Part shown: positions 32,389 to 42,150 of the stretch, piece after piece
How positions within the stretch are numbered: the first letter of the stretch is position 1
Layout: each line of letters starts with the position of its first letter
NCBI RefSeq assembly: GCF_900102695.1
Contig: NZ_FMVW01000003.1
Coordinates: 124,001 to 188,000, forward strand
Length of the DNA stretch: 64,000 nt
Direction: 5' to 3'
Origin: Afifella marina DSM 2698
GTDB taxonomy: Bacteria; Pseudomonadota; Alphaproteobacteria; Rhizobiales; Afifellaceae
The notes under the pieces: model-generated
Seen by the model: the letters and a program-made list of their open reading frames with translations, nothing else
The model's database searches: none
Told to the model about the DNA's origin: nothing
Position numbers and translations under genes: made by a program

Positions 32389-34191
32389 CTATTCGTCGCC
32401 CATCTTCAGGGCGGCGATGAAGGCCTCCTGCGGGATCTCCACCTTGCCGAACTGGCGCATCTTCTTCTTGCCCTCTTTCTGCTTGTCCAAAAGCTTGCGC
32501 TTTCTGGTCGCGTCGCCGCCATAGCATTTGGCGGTGACGTCCTTCCTGAGGGCTGCAATCGTCTCGCGTGCAATGACCTTGCCGCCGACGGCCGCCTGGA
32601 CCGGGATCTTGAAGAGGTGGCGGGGGATCAGATCCTTCAGTTTTTCGCAGAGCGCACGCCCACGCCGATCGGCCTGGCTGCGATGAACGAGCATCGACAG
32701 CGCATCGACCGGCTCGGCATTGACGAGGATCTGCATCTTCACGAGATCGCCCGGCTCATAGCCGGTGATGTGATAATCAAAGCTCGCATAACCCTTGGAG
32801 ATCGATTTCAGCCGGTCGTAGAAATCGAAAACGACCTCGTTCAAAGGCAGATCGTATTCCAGCATGGCCCGCTGGCCGACATAGGTGAGCCCCTGCTGGA
32901 TGCCGCGGCGGTCCTGGCAGAGTTTCAGCACGCCGCCCAGATATTCGTCCGGCGTCAGGATGGTGGCACGGATCCACGGCTCCTTGATTTCCTCGATCCT
33001 GACCGGGTCGGGCATATCGGCCGGGTTGTGGAGCTCGATCTCTTCGCCGTCCGTCAGGCGGATCTGATAGACGACGGAAGGCGCCGTCGCGATCAAATCG
33101 AGATCGAATTCACGCGCCAGCCGCTCCTGGATGATTTCCAGGTGCAGAAGCCCCAGGAAGCCGCAGCGGAACCCAAAGCCGAGCGCGGCCGAGGTTTCCA
33201 TCTCATAGGAGAACGACGCGTCGTTGAGGCGTAATTTGCCCATCGCCGCGCGCAGATCCTCAAAATCGTTGGCGTCGACCGGGAAGAGGCCACAGAAGAC
33301 GACGGGCACGGCCGGCCGGAAGCCCGGCAGCGCCTTTTCCGTCGGACGCTTGTCCTCGGTGATGGTGTCGCCGACGCGGGTATCGGCCACGTCCTTGATG
33401 GAGGCTGTCAGAAAGCCGATCTCGCCCGGCGGCAGCTCGTCGATCTCCACCATCTTCGGCGTGAACATGCCGACCTGGTTGACCTCATAGCGCGCGCCGG
33501 TGCCCATCATGCGCACCGTCTGGCCCTTCTTCAGAGTGCCGTCGATGACGCGCACGAGCACGACGACGCCGAGATAGGGATCATACCAGGAATCGACGAG
33601 GAGCGCCTTCAATGGCGCGTCGAGCAGGCCTTTCGGCGCCGGCAGACGATGCACGATCGCCTCCAGCACGTCCTCGATGCCGAGCCCGGTCTTCGCGGAG
33701 ATCATCACCGCATCCGAGGCATCGAGGCCGATCACGTCCTCGATCTGCTGCTTGATACGCTCCGGCTCGGCCGCCGGCAGGTCGATCTTGTTCAAGACCG
33801 GGACGATCTCGTGATTGACCTCGATCGCCTGATAGACATTGGCGAGCGTTTGCGCCTCCACGCCCTGCGAGGCATCGACGACGAGGAGCGAGCCCTCGCA
33901 GGCATAAAGCGAACGGTTCACCTCGTAGGCGAAGTCGACATGGCCGGGCGTGTCGATCAGGTTGAGGTGATATTCCTCGCCGTTCTTCGCCGTGTAGCGC
34001 AGATGCACGGTCTGCGCCTTGATGGTGATGCCGCGCTCGCGCTCGATATCCATGGAATCGAGGAGCTGCTCCTTCATCTCGCGCTCCGGCAGGGTGCCGG
34101 TCGTCTGAATCAGGCGGTCGGCAAGCGTCGACTTGCCGTGGTCGATATGCGCGACGATCGCAAAATTGCGGATGTGGGAAAGATCAGCCAT
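32389..34191 (-). CDS. lepA: elongation factor 4 (LepA)
   Basis: The 600-residue GTPase has G1 AHIDHGKST (14-22), G3 DTPGHVDF, G4 NKID and the LepA-specific C-terminal domain with [20 protein letters not shown] near residue 555, ending [21 protein letters not shown]4 acts on stalled or badly positioned ribosomes and promotes back-translocation or biogenesis. I chose the ATG at 34191 ([10 protein letters not shown]) because the protein then has the canonical length and N terminus; a longer in-frame stretch upstream is not conserved. It converges with the LysE gene and is divergent from the first GT87-like gene, with 168 bp between starts. Confidence 0.97.
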   Translation of the reverse strand: MADLSHIRNFAIVAHIDHGKSTLADRLIQTTGTLPEREMKEQLLDSMDIERERGITIKAQTVHLRYTAKNGEEYHLNLIDTPGHVDFAYEVNRSLYACEGSLLVVDASQGVEAQTLANVYQAIEVNHEIVPVLNKIDLPAAEPERIKQQIEDVIGLDASDAVMISAKTGLGIEDVLEAIVHRLPAPKGLLDAPLKALLVDSWYDPYLGVVVLVRVIDGTLKKGQTVRMMGTGARYEVNQVGMFTPKMVEIDELPPGEIGFLTASIKDVADTRVGDTITEDKRPTEKALPGFRPAVPVVFCGLFPVDANDFEDLRAAMGKLRLNDASFSYEMETSAALGFGFRCGFLGLLHLEIIQERLAREFDLDLIATAPSVVYQIRLTDGEEIELHNPADMPDPVRIEEIKEPWIRATILTPDEYLGGVLKLCQDRRGIQQGLTYVGQRAMLEYDLPLNEVVFDFYDRLKSISKGYASFDYHITGYEPGDLVKMQILVNAEPVDALSMLVHRSQADRRGRALCEKLKDLIPRHLFKIPVQAAVGGKVIARETIAALRKDVTAKCYGGDATRKRKLLDKQKEGKKKMRQFGKVEIPQEAFIAALKMGDE

Positions 34192-34359
34192 GGAGCGCGC
34201 ATGTAGCATGGCCGCAGGCCGGCGCAAGCACGGATCATGCGGCATCGCCCTCCTGCCGCAGAAATTGCGCAGCGCTGACGGCGTCTTTCGTCGCAGGAGG
34301 AGTTGAGGGGGCCCCGGTTTAACCGCAGATTTAAGCCTCGCTGCGTAGTCTTTCCAGCG

Positions 34360-35589
34360 ATGCCGCAATTCACCATCCTCAACGACCGCCGCTTCTGGCT
34401 CTTCTTCGCCTTTATGATGTGCCAGTTCGGCTATCCGCTTGGTGCGTTCAATGAGTGGTGGACGCAAACCGGGGTCTTCGGCAACAACAACCATCCGGGT
34501 GGTGGCGACTTCATCAACTTCTGGGTCGCCTCTCGCGCAGCCTTGGAAGGGCATGCCAGCGCACTGTTCGACCCGCAAAACTACTCAGCGCTCCTGACGG
34601 AGCAGTTTGGAACGGATTACGGTTATCGCTGGCTTTATCCGCCTCATTTCCTTCTTTTAATTCTGCCGCTAGGGCTTTTCCCGTACGGCCTTGCCTTTGC
34701 ACTTTTCATGGGCGCGACACTTCTCCTCTATCTCGTCATTGCACGACGGCTATGGGGAGGATGGGAGATCGTCGGCTGGCTGCTCATAGCGCCCGTCACG
34801 GCGCTTGGGCTGCTCAACGGGCAGACCTGCTTCCTCGTCGGCGCCCTCTTCATTGGCGGCGTCTATCTGTGGGACGACCGACCCGTGCTCGCCGGCATCT
34901 TCCTCGGGTTTCTCACAGTGAAGCCCCAGTTCGGAGTGCTCATTCCGTTCGTGCTCCTCATCGAGCGCCGCTGGTGGGTGATCGGGACCGCCATGGCCAC
35001 CGCGGGATGCTTGATCGGCGCCTCTGTGATCGCTTTCGGCGTGGAACCCTGGAGGGAATTCTTCGTCAGCCCTCTCAGCGCAAGCAACGATGTGCTTCTC
35101 GCCGATCGCACCGACTTGATGGGCATCCACCTGGCCCCCTTCGGCGCGGCGCGCTTCCTCGGTTTCTCGCCCGCCACCGCCAGCATCGTCCAGCTGGGCT
35201 TCTCCCTGTTCGCCGTGGGAGCTCTCAGCGCTACGCACCGTCTGCAGGCGCGGCCTGACACGAAGGTGGCGATGCTCATCGCAGCGACCTACCTCTTTAT
35301 TCCGTATGTGCTCTTCTATGATCTAGCCGCCCCGACCTTTTCGGCCTTATCGCTATATTTCGGGCGCCAGCAACAGAATGCGCCGGGCCTAGCCTTCTCC
35401 ATCCTCTTGGTCGGGGTGGGCACCCTTTCATTCATTAACGGAGCAACCACGCTCATCGGCATTCCTCTCGGTCCCGCGGTCTTCGCAATCCTATGTGCTG
35501 CACTGATTGGGCGCGCTTACCAGGAAGGCTGCGAGGCTGCGCAACCACTGCCCAGGGCGCCAGTCCCGCGGGGACGCGCCATTGCGTGA
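34360..35589 (+). CDS. GT87/DUF2029-like polytopic membrane protein, copy 1
   Basis: The 409-residue protein starts [18 protein letters not shown] and has about ten hydrophobic segments. Family-like blocks are [17 protein letters not shown] (about 47-63), [20 protein letters not shown] (about 89-108), [20 protein letters not shown] (about 188-207) and [13 protein letters not shown] (about 320-332). GT87 members (PimE-like) are polyprenyl-phosphate-dependent mannosyl or other glycosyltransferases acting at the outer face of the inner membrane; the acidic GGGD loop fits a catalytic Asp. It is the first of four adjacent paralogs and ends 4 bp before the next. Confidence 0.78.
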   Translation: MPQFTILNDRRFWLFFAFMMCQFGYPLGAFNEWWTQTGVFGNNNHPGGGDFINFWVASRAALEGHASALFDPQNYSALLTEQFGTDYGYRWLYPPHFLLLILPLGLFPYGLAFALFMGATLLLYLVIARRLWGGWEIVGWLLIAPVTALGLLNGQTCFLVGALFIGGVYLWDDRPVLAGIFLGFLTVKPQFGVLIPFVLLIERRWWVIGTAMATAGCLIGASVIAFGVEPWREFFVSPLSASNDVLLADRTDLMGIHLAPFGAARFLGFSPATASIVQLGFSLFAVGALSATHRLQARPDTKVAMLIAATYLFIPYVLFYDLAAPTFSALSLYFGRQQQNAPGLAFSILLVGVGTLSFINGATTLIGIPLGPAVFAILCAALIGRAYQEGCEAAQPLPRAPVPRGRAIA

Positions 35590-35593
35590 ACCT

Positions 35594-36868
35594 ATGCCCC
35601 GATTCACAATCCTCAACGATCGCCGCTTCTGGCTATTTTTTGCTTTTGCGCTGACGCTGTTGGGTTTTCCCCGCGGCATTCTGCTCGATTGGATCTATCG
35701 CACAGGCTCGCTTACTGACCTCAATCACCCAGGCGGAGCAGACTTCGTCACCTTTTGGGTGGCCGCCAAGGGGGCCCTCTCCGGCCATGCCGGAAATCTC
35801 TACGATCCGTCGTTCTTTTCGCGAGCCATGGTCGATCAATTCGGGGAGGATTTCGACATGCGGTGGCTCTATCCGCCGCATTTCCTTCTCTTGATATTTC
35901 CGCTTGGCGCTTTGCCCTACTCGGTCGCCTACACGGCCTTTCAAGCGATCGGCCTCGTCGCTTTCGCCTCACTTGGGATATTGGCCCCACGACGGTGCGA
36001 AATGTCTTTGTGGCTGGTCTTCGCACCGACATCCATCTTGTGCCTGCTGGTCGGGCAAACGGCACTTCTGGTCGGCGCGCTCTCCATTGGCGCGATCTTC
36101 CTTTGGGATCGCAAGCCCATTCTGGCTGGGGTTTTTCTCGGTCTTTTGACGATCAAACCCCAATTTGGTGTCCTCATCCCGCTCGTGCTTCTCATAGAGC
36201 GGCGGTGGCTTGTAATTGCTAGCGCGACGTTGACGACCTGCGCATTGGTCGCTTTCGCAGGTCTGGTCTTTGGTTTTGATGCCTGGCGAGACTTCATCTT
36301 GAATATCGCGGGTCCGCAAGGCGACGTACTCCGGGCCAACGCAAAGACATTTCTCGAAATCCAGATGAGCGTTTACGGCGGAATGCGTCTTGCGGGCTTT
36401 GAGGCGGATACCGCCATGCTCACGCAGATCGGGGTTGGGTCGGCAGCAATAATTGCCCTGATCACAACTCTGCGCTCAGCGGCCAGACGGTGCACCAAGC
36501 TCGCTATGCTGGTCACGTCGACATATCTGTGCGTTCCCTACATATTGTTTTACGATCTTGCGGCACCGACCTTCATCGCGGTCTGGCTCTATCTCGGCTA
36601 TGGCCTTGAGAAGGGGGCGGGTCCTGTCCTTTCCATACTGCTCGTGCTCGTGGCGACCCTGTCCTTCGTCAACGGCCTGACTGTCGCGATGGGGTTCAGC
36701 GCGGGGCCGTTGGTGTTTGTGGCGCTTGCCACGGCGCTCTTTTTCCGCGCCCGCGAGGAGAGTGCCCGCGCCCCAGAACATCAGCGCAGTCCTCAACCGG
36801 ACGAGACGACGCCACGAGCCGGCGACCGGCCTGTCCTCGCCAGAGAGAGTGCGGCGTCATGGCGTTGA
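35594..36868 (+). CDS. GT87/DUF2029-like polytopic membrane protein, copy 2
   Basis: This 424-residue paralog starts [18 protein letters not shown], nearly identical to copy 1 at the N terminus, with the loop NHPGGADFVTFWVAAK (the second Gly replaced by Ala), [20 protein letters not shown] and [20 protein letters not shown]. The middle is clearly diverged from copies 3 and 4, and the DNA is a little AT-richer (about 55% GC in parts). It lies 4 bp after copy 1 and overlaps the start of copy 3, which implies a polycistronic message. The charged C-terminal tail of about 30 residues is unique to this copy. Confidence 0.77.
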   Translation: MPRFTILNDRRFWLFFAFALTLLGFPRGILLDWIYRTGSLTDLNHPGGADFVTFWVAAKGALSGHAGNLYDPSFFSRAMVDQFGEDFDMRWLYPPHFLLLIFPLGALPYSVAYTAFQAIGLVAFASLGILAPRRCEMSLWLVFAPTSILCLLVGQTALLVGALSIGAIFLWDRKPILAGVFLGLLTIKPQFGVLIPLVLLIERRWLVIASATLTTCALVAFAGLVFGFDAWRDFILNIAGPQGDVLRANAKTFLEIQMSVYGGMRLAGFEADTAMLTQIGVGSAAIIALITTLRSAARRCTKLAMLVTSTYLCVPYILFYDLAAPTFIAVWLYLGYGLEKGAGPVLSILLVLVATLSFVNGLTVAMGFSAGPLVFVALATALFFRAREESARAPEHQRSPQPDETTPRAGDRPVLARESAASWR

Positions 36869-38151
36869 AACACTCGCAGGCACATGCACACACTCTGAGG
36901 CCGGAGCTGGCGAGCATGCAATTCACGATCCTCAATGACCGGCGATTCTGGCTGCTCTTTGCTTTCGCGATCACGCTGCTCGGCTTTCCCTATGGCATCC
37001 TGACGGACTGGATCACTCGCAGCGGCGACGTTTATTCGACGAACCATCCGGGCGGCGGCGATTTCGTCGTCTTCTACGTCGCCTCAGAGATGATCCTGCA
37101 GGGCCATTTCCGGGACCTCTACGACCCAGCCAAATTCTCGCAGACGATCATCGATCGTTACGGCAGCGACTACGAAATGCGCTGGCTTTACCCGCCGCAT
37201 TTCCTGTTCTTCATCGCCCCGATCGCCAAGTTGCCTTATCTCGCGGCCTGGGCGGGCTTCATGGCAGCGAGCTTCGCCTTTCTGGCCGCAATCGGCCGCA
37301 TCGTCTGGGGAAAGCGCGACATCGTCTTCTGGCTTCTCGTCGCCCCCTCGACATTTCTCGGCGTGCTTCTCGGCCAAATGAGTTTTCTTGTCGGCGGCCT
37401 TATGATCGGCTCCATTTTTCTCTGGGATCGGAAGCCCATCCTCGCCGGCATTCTCCTCGGGCTTCTCACCATCAAACCGCAATACGGCGTCTTGATCCCG
37501 CTTGTTCTCCTCCTGGAGCGGCGGTGGCTCGTGATCGGCGTCGCTTCGGCAACAGCCCTCGTCTTGATCGGGGCCTCCATTCTCGTCTTCGGCACCGCCC
37601 CTTGGCACGCCTTCCTGTTCGGCATGGACGGGGCCAATTCCGACATCCTGACGACAGCGAGCAAGAAGTTCCTCGGGCTGCAAATGAGCGTCTTCGGTTC
37701 TGCTCGGCTCCTCGGGGCCGATCTTGCGACGGCAGCCTTGCTCCAGGGTTTGAGCGCGCTCCTTGCCGTCGTCGCGCTCGTCGCCACGACGCTGTCGGGC
37801 GCACGACGTGACACGAAGATCGCCATGCTCGTCACGGCGACCTATCTCGTCTCGCCCTATGTGCTCTTCTATGACCTCGTCGCCCCGACCTTTGTGGCGC
37901 TGTGGCTTTATTTCGGCAAAGAGCGCGAGCAACCTCCCGGCATCCTCTTCTCTGCCCTTCTCATCTTCGTTGCCGTCCTCTCCTTCGTGAACGGCGCCAC
38001 CGTGGCGTTTGGATTCGGCAGCGGACCGATCGCCTTCTTCGCCCTGGCGATCGCGCTTCTACTGCGTGGGCGGGCGGAAACCGGGCGCAACGGTCGATCG
38101 CTTCGCGGCCCTCTCATCAAGGGCAAATGCCGTGAGGCAAACGCTGCATGA
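36859..38151 (+). CDS. GT87/DUF2029-like polytopic membrane protein, copy 3
   Basis: The 430-residue product begins with 19 residues absent from the paralogs, then [20 protein letters not shown]. The ATG at 36859 overlaps the stop of copy 2 by 10 bp and has GAGAG upstream; an alternative ATG at 36916 would match the length of the other copies. [56 protein letters not shown] and [13 protein letters not shown] are the shared blocks. It carries a basic C-terminal tail (LRGPLIKGKCREANAA). Function as for copy 1; acceptor and donor unknown. Confidence 0.77.
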   Translation: MALKHSQAHAHTLRPELASMQFTILNDRRFWLLFAFAITLLGFPYGILTDWITRSGDVYSTNHPGGGDFVVFYVASEMILQGHFRDLYDPAKFSQTIIDRYGSDYEMRWLYPPHFLFFIAPIAKLPYLAAWAGFMAASFAFLAAIGRIVWGKRDIVFWLLVAPSTFLGVLLGQMSFLVGGLMIGSIFLWDRKPILAGILLGLLTIKPQYGVLIPLVLLLERRWLVIGVASATALVLIGASILVFGTAPWHAFLFGMDGANSDILTTASKKFLGLQMSVFGSARLLGADLATAALLQGLSALLAVVALVATTLSGARRDTKIAMLVTATYLVSPYVLFYDLVAPTFVALWLYFGKEREQPPGILFSALLIFVAVLSFVNGATVAFGFGSGPIAFFALAIALLLRGRAETGRNGRSLRGPLIKGKCREANAA

Positions 38152-38158
38152 GGCAGGG

Positions 38159-39409
38159 ATGAAGGCCGCGACACCAGCTGAGCCGCGACGAGCGTGGGCA
38201 TCCGGCTTCACGCTCCTCAACGATCGGCGTTTCTGGCTCGCTTTTGCGTTCCTCGTGACCCTTCTCGGTTTTCCGCGCGGCATGCTGACGGGGTGGATTA
38301 CCCGTACGGGCGAGGTCTATTCCACAACACATCCAGGCGGCGGGGACTTCATCGTCTTCTGGATCGCCTCGCGCATGCTTCTCGAAGGCCATCTCTCGGG
38401 TCTTTTCGATCCAAGCCAGTTCTCGCGTTACATCATCGACCTTTATGGCTCGGATTTCGGTGTTCGCTGGCTCTATCCGCCGCATTTTCTCTTCCTTCTC
38501 GCGCCGCTCGGCCTCTTTCCCTACCTCGTCGCCTATGGCCTCTTCATGGGCGGCAGCCTCGCAGCGTTCCTCTTCGTGGCGGCCCGTGTCTGGGGCGACA
38601 GGAGCGTCGCCCTCTGGCTTTTGATCGCGCCCGTCACGGCGCTCGGAATCCTCATCGGCCAGACCTGCTTCATCGTGGGAGCGCTTTTTGTCGCCGCCAT
38701 CTATCTCTGGGACGAAAGGCCAATCCTCGCCGGAATTCTCCTCGGCCTCCTGACCGTCAAACCGCAGTTCGGCGTTCTCATCCCGCTCGTGCTTCTCTTG
38801 GAGCGCCGCTTCCTCGTCATCGCGGTGGCCAGCGTTACAGCGACGGCACTCATCGGCGCCTCGATCCTCGCCTTCGGAATCGAACCGTGGAGAGCCTTCC
38901 TCTTTGGGCTGCAGGATCCGACGGGCGCGATCCTGCTGAGCGAACGCGACGCCTTCCTGAGCGTGCAGATGACCGTCTACGGTGCTGCGCGGTATTTCGG
39001 CCTCAGTTTCGCGGCGGCCGCCGGCCTGCAAGGGATGAGTGCGCTCTTTGCGGTCGGCTCCCTCGTCTACGTGACATTGTCGAGCGCCCGGCGCGACACC
39101 AAAGCAGCAATGCTGGTGACGGCCACCTATCTGACGCTGCCCTACGTGCTTTACTACGACCTCGCAGCTCCGACCTTCGTGGCGCTCTGGCTCTATTTCG
39201 GCCACGGCCGACGCGCTCGGCCAGGGATCGCCGTCTCGGCCCTCCTGGTGGGGGTCGCCTCGATCTCCTTCATCAACGGCGCGGCCACCACTTTGTGGCA
39301 CGTCAACGTCGCGCCGGTCGCTTTTCTAGCACTCGCGGTTTTCCTCATTTGGAGCGTTGGACGCGAAACGTCCCCAGGCTTTGACCGATTTGAGAACGCG
39401 CGGCCCTGA
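38159..39409 (+). CDS. GT87/DUF2029-like polytopic membrane protein, copy 4
   Basis: The 416-residue fourth paralog has [18 protein letters not shown] from about residue 17, then [56 protein letters not shown] and [13 protein letters not shown]. It starts 8 bp after copy 3 at an ATG preceded by AGGCAGGG. The four copies therefore form one tight operon of 5 kb. There is no other glycan gene beside them. After its stop only a terminator for the opposite strand and the convergent ompW gene follow. Confidence 0.77.
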   Translation: MKAATPAEPRRAWASGFTLLNDRRFWLAFAFLVTLLGFPRGMLTGWITRTGEVYSTTHPGGGDFIVFWIASRMLLEGHLSGLFDPSQFSRYIIDLYGSDFGVRWLYPPHFLFLLAPLGLFPYLVAYGLFMGGSLAAFLFVAARVWGDRSVALWLLIAPVTALGILIGQTCFIVGALFVAAIYLWDERPILAGILLGLLTVKPQFGVLIPLVLLLERRFLVIAVASVTATALIGASILAFGIEPWRAFLFGLQDPTGAILLSERDAFLSVQMTVYGAARYFGLSFAAAAGLQGMSALFAVGSLVYVTLSSARRDTKAAMLVTATYLTLPYVLYYDLAAPTFVALWLYFGHGRRARPGIAVSALLVGVASISFINGAATTLWHVNVAPVAFLALAVFLIWSVGRETSPGFDRFENARP

Positions 39410-39458
39410 AATCGAAGCGCATGGTCGCAAGAGCAAGGGTGCTTTGAGGCAAAAGAAA

Positions 39459-39482
39459 AGCGGCCCCGCAAGCGGGGCCGCT
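39459..39482 (-). terminator. rho-independent terminator of ompW
   Basis: An 11-bp perfect stem AGCGGCCCCGC/GCGGGGCCGCT with a two-base spacer lies between the converging GT87-like and ompW genes. On the minus strand it is followed by TTTTCTTTT, so it terminates ompW 24 bp after its stop. Confidence 0.9.
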
Positions 39483-39505
39483 CAAATTGTTCAGTGCAAT
39501 GGCGA

Positions 39506-40192
39506 TCAGAACTTGTAGGTGATACCAGCGCCGATAAGCCAGGGATCGAGATCGGCGTCGCCGCTCACATAGGTGCCGTCCGCCAGGCTGCCGTCCCAAT
39601 CGGCCGAGAGGAAGAGCTTCTTCACATCGAGGTTCAGGCCCCAATGTTCGTTGAACATGTAGTCGGCACCGACCTGCAGCGCGAGGCCGAAGCTGTTGTC
39701 GATATCGAAAGCGGCGAGATCCTCGTTCTCGGTGCCGTAGAAGAAGGTGTAGTTCACGCCAGCGCCGACATAAGGCTTGAAGGCGCCGAAATTGGTGAAG
39801 TGATACTGCAACGTCAGGGTCGGCGGCAGGATCCAGGTGTCGCCAGCGTCGAGACCACTGATCGGTCCGTCGCCTTCAACTTCAGCATAGGTCGTGCCGA
39901 GAATGAGTTCGGCCGCGATATTCGGCGTGAAGAAGTAGGTGATGTCGAGTTCAGGCGTGACCGAATTCGAATAGGAGAGGTCCGACCCCGGGATCTGGTC
40001 AACCGAGCCCGAATCATGGGGGACGACGGCCAATGCGCGCAAACGAATCTGCCAGGGGCTCCAGGCGACAGGCGCCGGGGCGGCCATCGGCTCGTAGGTT
40101 TGGCCCGGCAGATCAGCAGCCCCCGCCACACCCGCGATGGAAAGGAACGCGGCCGCCAGTGCCGCCCGTCCTAGAATCTTTGTCCCGCGCAT
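39506..40192 (-). CDS. ompW: OmpW family outer membrane protein
   Basis: The 228-residue protein has a signal peptide cleaved near AGVAGA-ADLPG (about 25) and then the OmpW fold: WQIRLRALAVVPHDSG (first strands), VTPELDITYFFTPNIAAELI, LPPTLTLQYHFTNFGAFKPYVGAG in two halves of this block, and the C-terminal DPWLIGAGITYKF ending in Phe for BAM recognition. OmpW forms an eight-stranded barrel with a hydrophobic channel for small non-polar compounds and is induced under oxygen limitation in enteric bacteria. A TTGAC-N4-GTCAA site 62 bp upstream of the start suggests similar FNR/FixK control. Confidence 0.92.
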   Translation of the reverse strand: MRGTKILGRAALAAAFLSIAGVAGAADLPGQTYEPMAAPAPVAWSPWQIRLRALAVVPHDSGSVDQIPGSDLSYSNSVTPELDITYFFTPNIAAELILGTTYAEVEGDGPISGLDAGDTWILPPTLTLQYHFTNFGAFKPYVGAGVNYTFFYGTENEDLAAFDIDNSFGLALQVGADYMFNEHWGLNLDVKKLFLSADWDGSLADGTYVSGDADLDPWLIGAGITYKF

Positions 40193-40253
40193 TCTCGTCC
40201 CCTGCGTTCAAAATAACAGGGCCCTGATATGCGGGGTAGACAGCCTCGTCCAT

Positions 40254-40267
40254 TTGACACAGGTCAA
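40254..40267 (-). promoter_or_regulatory. candidate FNR/FixK-type binding site for ompW
   Basis: TTGACACAGGTCAA is a perfect 5-bp arm inverted repeat with a four-base centre, matching the TTGAY-N4-RTCAA pattern of FNR/FnrL/FixK regulators. Its centre lies about 41 bp upstream of a possible start site near 40219, with a weak CATATC -10 between, which is the usual class II activation spacing. The transcription start is not known, so the spacing is inferred. Confidence 0.58.
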
Positions 40268-40354
40268 AAACCGAGGCTCTCGGCCGCAACAGGTTAGAAT
40301 TGTTGCAATTCCAACACAGCCGCAGATGCCGGGCAGCCGACGAAATGCGCGTCT

Positions 40355-40573
40355 TTAGCGGCGCAGGATGATCCACACAGCGTGAATGATACCTGGCACG
40401 TAACCGAAGAGCGTCAGAATAATATTCAGCCAGAACTGCAGGCCGAGACCAACCTGAAGAAACACGCCGAGCGGCGGCAGGATGATCGCCAGAAGAATGC
40501 GGACGATGTCGCCGCTCGTTGCTGTCGAGCGATCGACGGGATGACCGTGGTGGCGGTCGGCTTCGTAAGACAT
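40355..40573 (-). CDS. YqaE/Pmp3 family membrane peptide
   Basis: This 72-residue peptide has an acidic/His-rich N terminus and the typical Pmp3 body: DIVRILLAIILPPLGVFLQV (first helix from about 26) and WLNIILTLFGYVPGIIHAVW (second helix), ending in RR. The PPLGVFLQ motif is invariant in the family. The ATG at 40573 follows AAGGAGAATTCC, an ideal ribosome binding site. Pmp3 peptides are linked to ion and membrane-potential stress in plants, yeast and bacteria. It is a single gene between ompW and the photolyase. Confidence 0.9.
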   Translation of the reverse strand: MSYEADRHHGHPVDRSTATSGDIVRILLAIILPPLGVFLQVGLGLQFWLNIILTLFGYVPGIIHAVWIILRR

Positions 40574-40716
40574 GGAATTCTCCTTGTTCGCTGCCGCCTC
40601 AACTCTTGACACGGTGAAGTGTTCCGTATCCGGGCCGCAAGATCGTGCGGGGATTGCAACGAAAGCGCGCTAAGCTCGTCATCATCCTGACGAACGAAGA
40701 GCAGCCTGCGAATTCC

Positions 40717-42057
40717 ATGACCGATGACGATCCCCGCCTCATTCCTCTGAACGGCAAGACCCCACAGGAGGGTCAGTTCGTTCTCTATTGGATGGACCGG
40801 GCGCAGCGCGTGCGCCTCAACCACGCGCTCTCTTTCGCCGCCAGGCAGGCGAACCGGCACGAATGCCCGCTCCTTGTCGTCATGCGCCTCGGGGGTGAGG
40901 AACCGTCGATCACCCGCCGCCAGGCGAAGTTCATGGCCGAAGGCATTCAGGAACTCGCGGACGAGCTTTCCCACATGGGGGCCGGGTTTGTCGTTCTGGC
41001 GGAGGCAGACGACAAGGCCTTTTGCGGGCTTCTCGGGCGTACGGTCATTGCCATCACCGATGTCGGCCATCTCCGCCATCACCGCCAGCGCCGCGCCTGG
41101 CTCGGCGACAACGCCCCTTGTCAGGCGATTGCCGTCGAAACCGATCTCGTCGTGCCGGTCGGTGCGGCGTCCGACAAGGCCGAGTATGCCGCACGCACCA
41201 TCCGCCCGAAGATCAATCGGCAGCTTGAGCGTTTTCTCGTCGATCAGACAGATGAACGGCCGCAAAAAAGCTTTTCCGGCATTGCGCTTCCGGCGGGCCT
41301 TGCCCCTCACGATTGGGAAGAGCTCGCCGCAGTCTGCGATGAGCGCGGGCCTGAGCCGGTCGACTGGATCAGGGGCGGTCACAGCGAGGCAAAGCGGCGC
41401 CTTGCAAGTTTTCTCGCCAACGATCTTCCCCGCTATGATGGCGAACGCAGCGATCCCACGAAATGCCGTGTCTCGCATCTCTCTCCCTATCTGCGCTTTG
41501 GCCAGATCTCGCCCATCGAGATCGCGCTCAAGGCACGGGCCGCGAAGGCGGAGGCCGCCGGATTTCTGGAAGAGCTCATCATACGCCGGGAACTCGCGGC
41601 CAATTGGTGCCATTACCGCGACGATTACGATCGCTACGAGGCCCTCCCCGCCTGGGCGCGCGCGACACTTGAACGCCATTCCGACGACACACGCGATCCG
41701 GGCTATACGGCTGCGGAGATCGAGGCGGGCGACACCTCAGACGCGGCCTTCAATGCCGCGATGCGTGAGATGAAGGCGACGGGCTATCTCCACAACCATC
41801 TCAGAATGTACTGGGCAAAGCAGATCCTGCGCTGGGCCTCCAGCCCGCAATATGCGCTTGAAACCATCATCGCCCTGAACAACCGGTATTTTCTCGACGG
41901 TGGCGATCCGAACTCCTTCGCCAACAATCTCTGGGCATTCGGCCTCCACGACCGGCCTTTCCAGGAAAACGCCGTCTACGGAACCGTGCGCCCGATGACG
42001 CAAAGCGGGCTCCGGCGCAAATTCGATGTCGATGGGTATGTGAAGAACGCGCCCTGA
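40717..42057 (+). CDS. phrB: class II CPD photolyase
   Basis: The 446-residue protein is a light-driven repair enzyme for cyclobutane pyrimidine dimers carrying FAD. Class II marks are FVLYWMDRAQRVRLNHAL (about 20-37), ELAANWCHYRDDYDRYEALP, TGYLHNHLRMYWAKQILRW and the C-terminal LNNRYFLDGGDPNSFANNL with HDRPF. Class I proteins differ in all of these. The ATG at 40717 gives an ordinary length; a slightly longer frame upstream is in the promoter region shared with the Pmp3 gene. A DNA-repair related mmcB gene follows after 93 bp. Confidence 0.95.
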   Translation: MTDDDPRLIPLNGKTPQEGQFVLYWMDRAQRVRLNHALSFAARQANRHECPLLVVMRLGGEEPSITRRQAKFMAEGIQELADELSHMGAGFVVLAEADDKAFCGLLGRTVIAITDVGHLRHHRQRRAWLGDNAPCQAIAVETDLVVPVGAASDKAEYAARTIRPKINRQLERFLVDQTDERPQKSFSGIALPAGLAPHDWEELAAVCDERGPEPVDWIRGGHSEAKRRLASFLANDLPRYDGERSDPTKCRVSHLSPYLRFGQISPIEIALKARAAKAEAAGFLEELIIRRELAANWCHYRDDYDRYEALPAWARATLERHSDDTRDPGYTAAEIEAGDTSDAAFNAAMREMKATGYLHNHLRMYWAKQILRWASSPQYALETIIALNNRYFLDGGDPNSFANNLWAFGLHDRPFQENAVYGTVRPMTQSGLRRKFDVDGYVKNAP

Positions 42058-42150
42058 GTCCCGGCTGTCTCTCCGCCCGTCGTGCGCCATGGCCGGGGCT
42101 CATGTTCATCTTTTGTTTGCAGACGCGGTGGCGCTTGCTATCTTTGCCTC

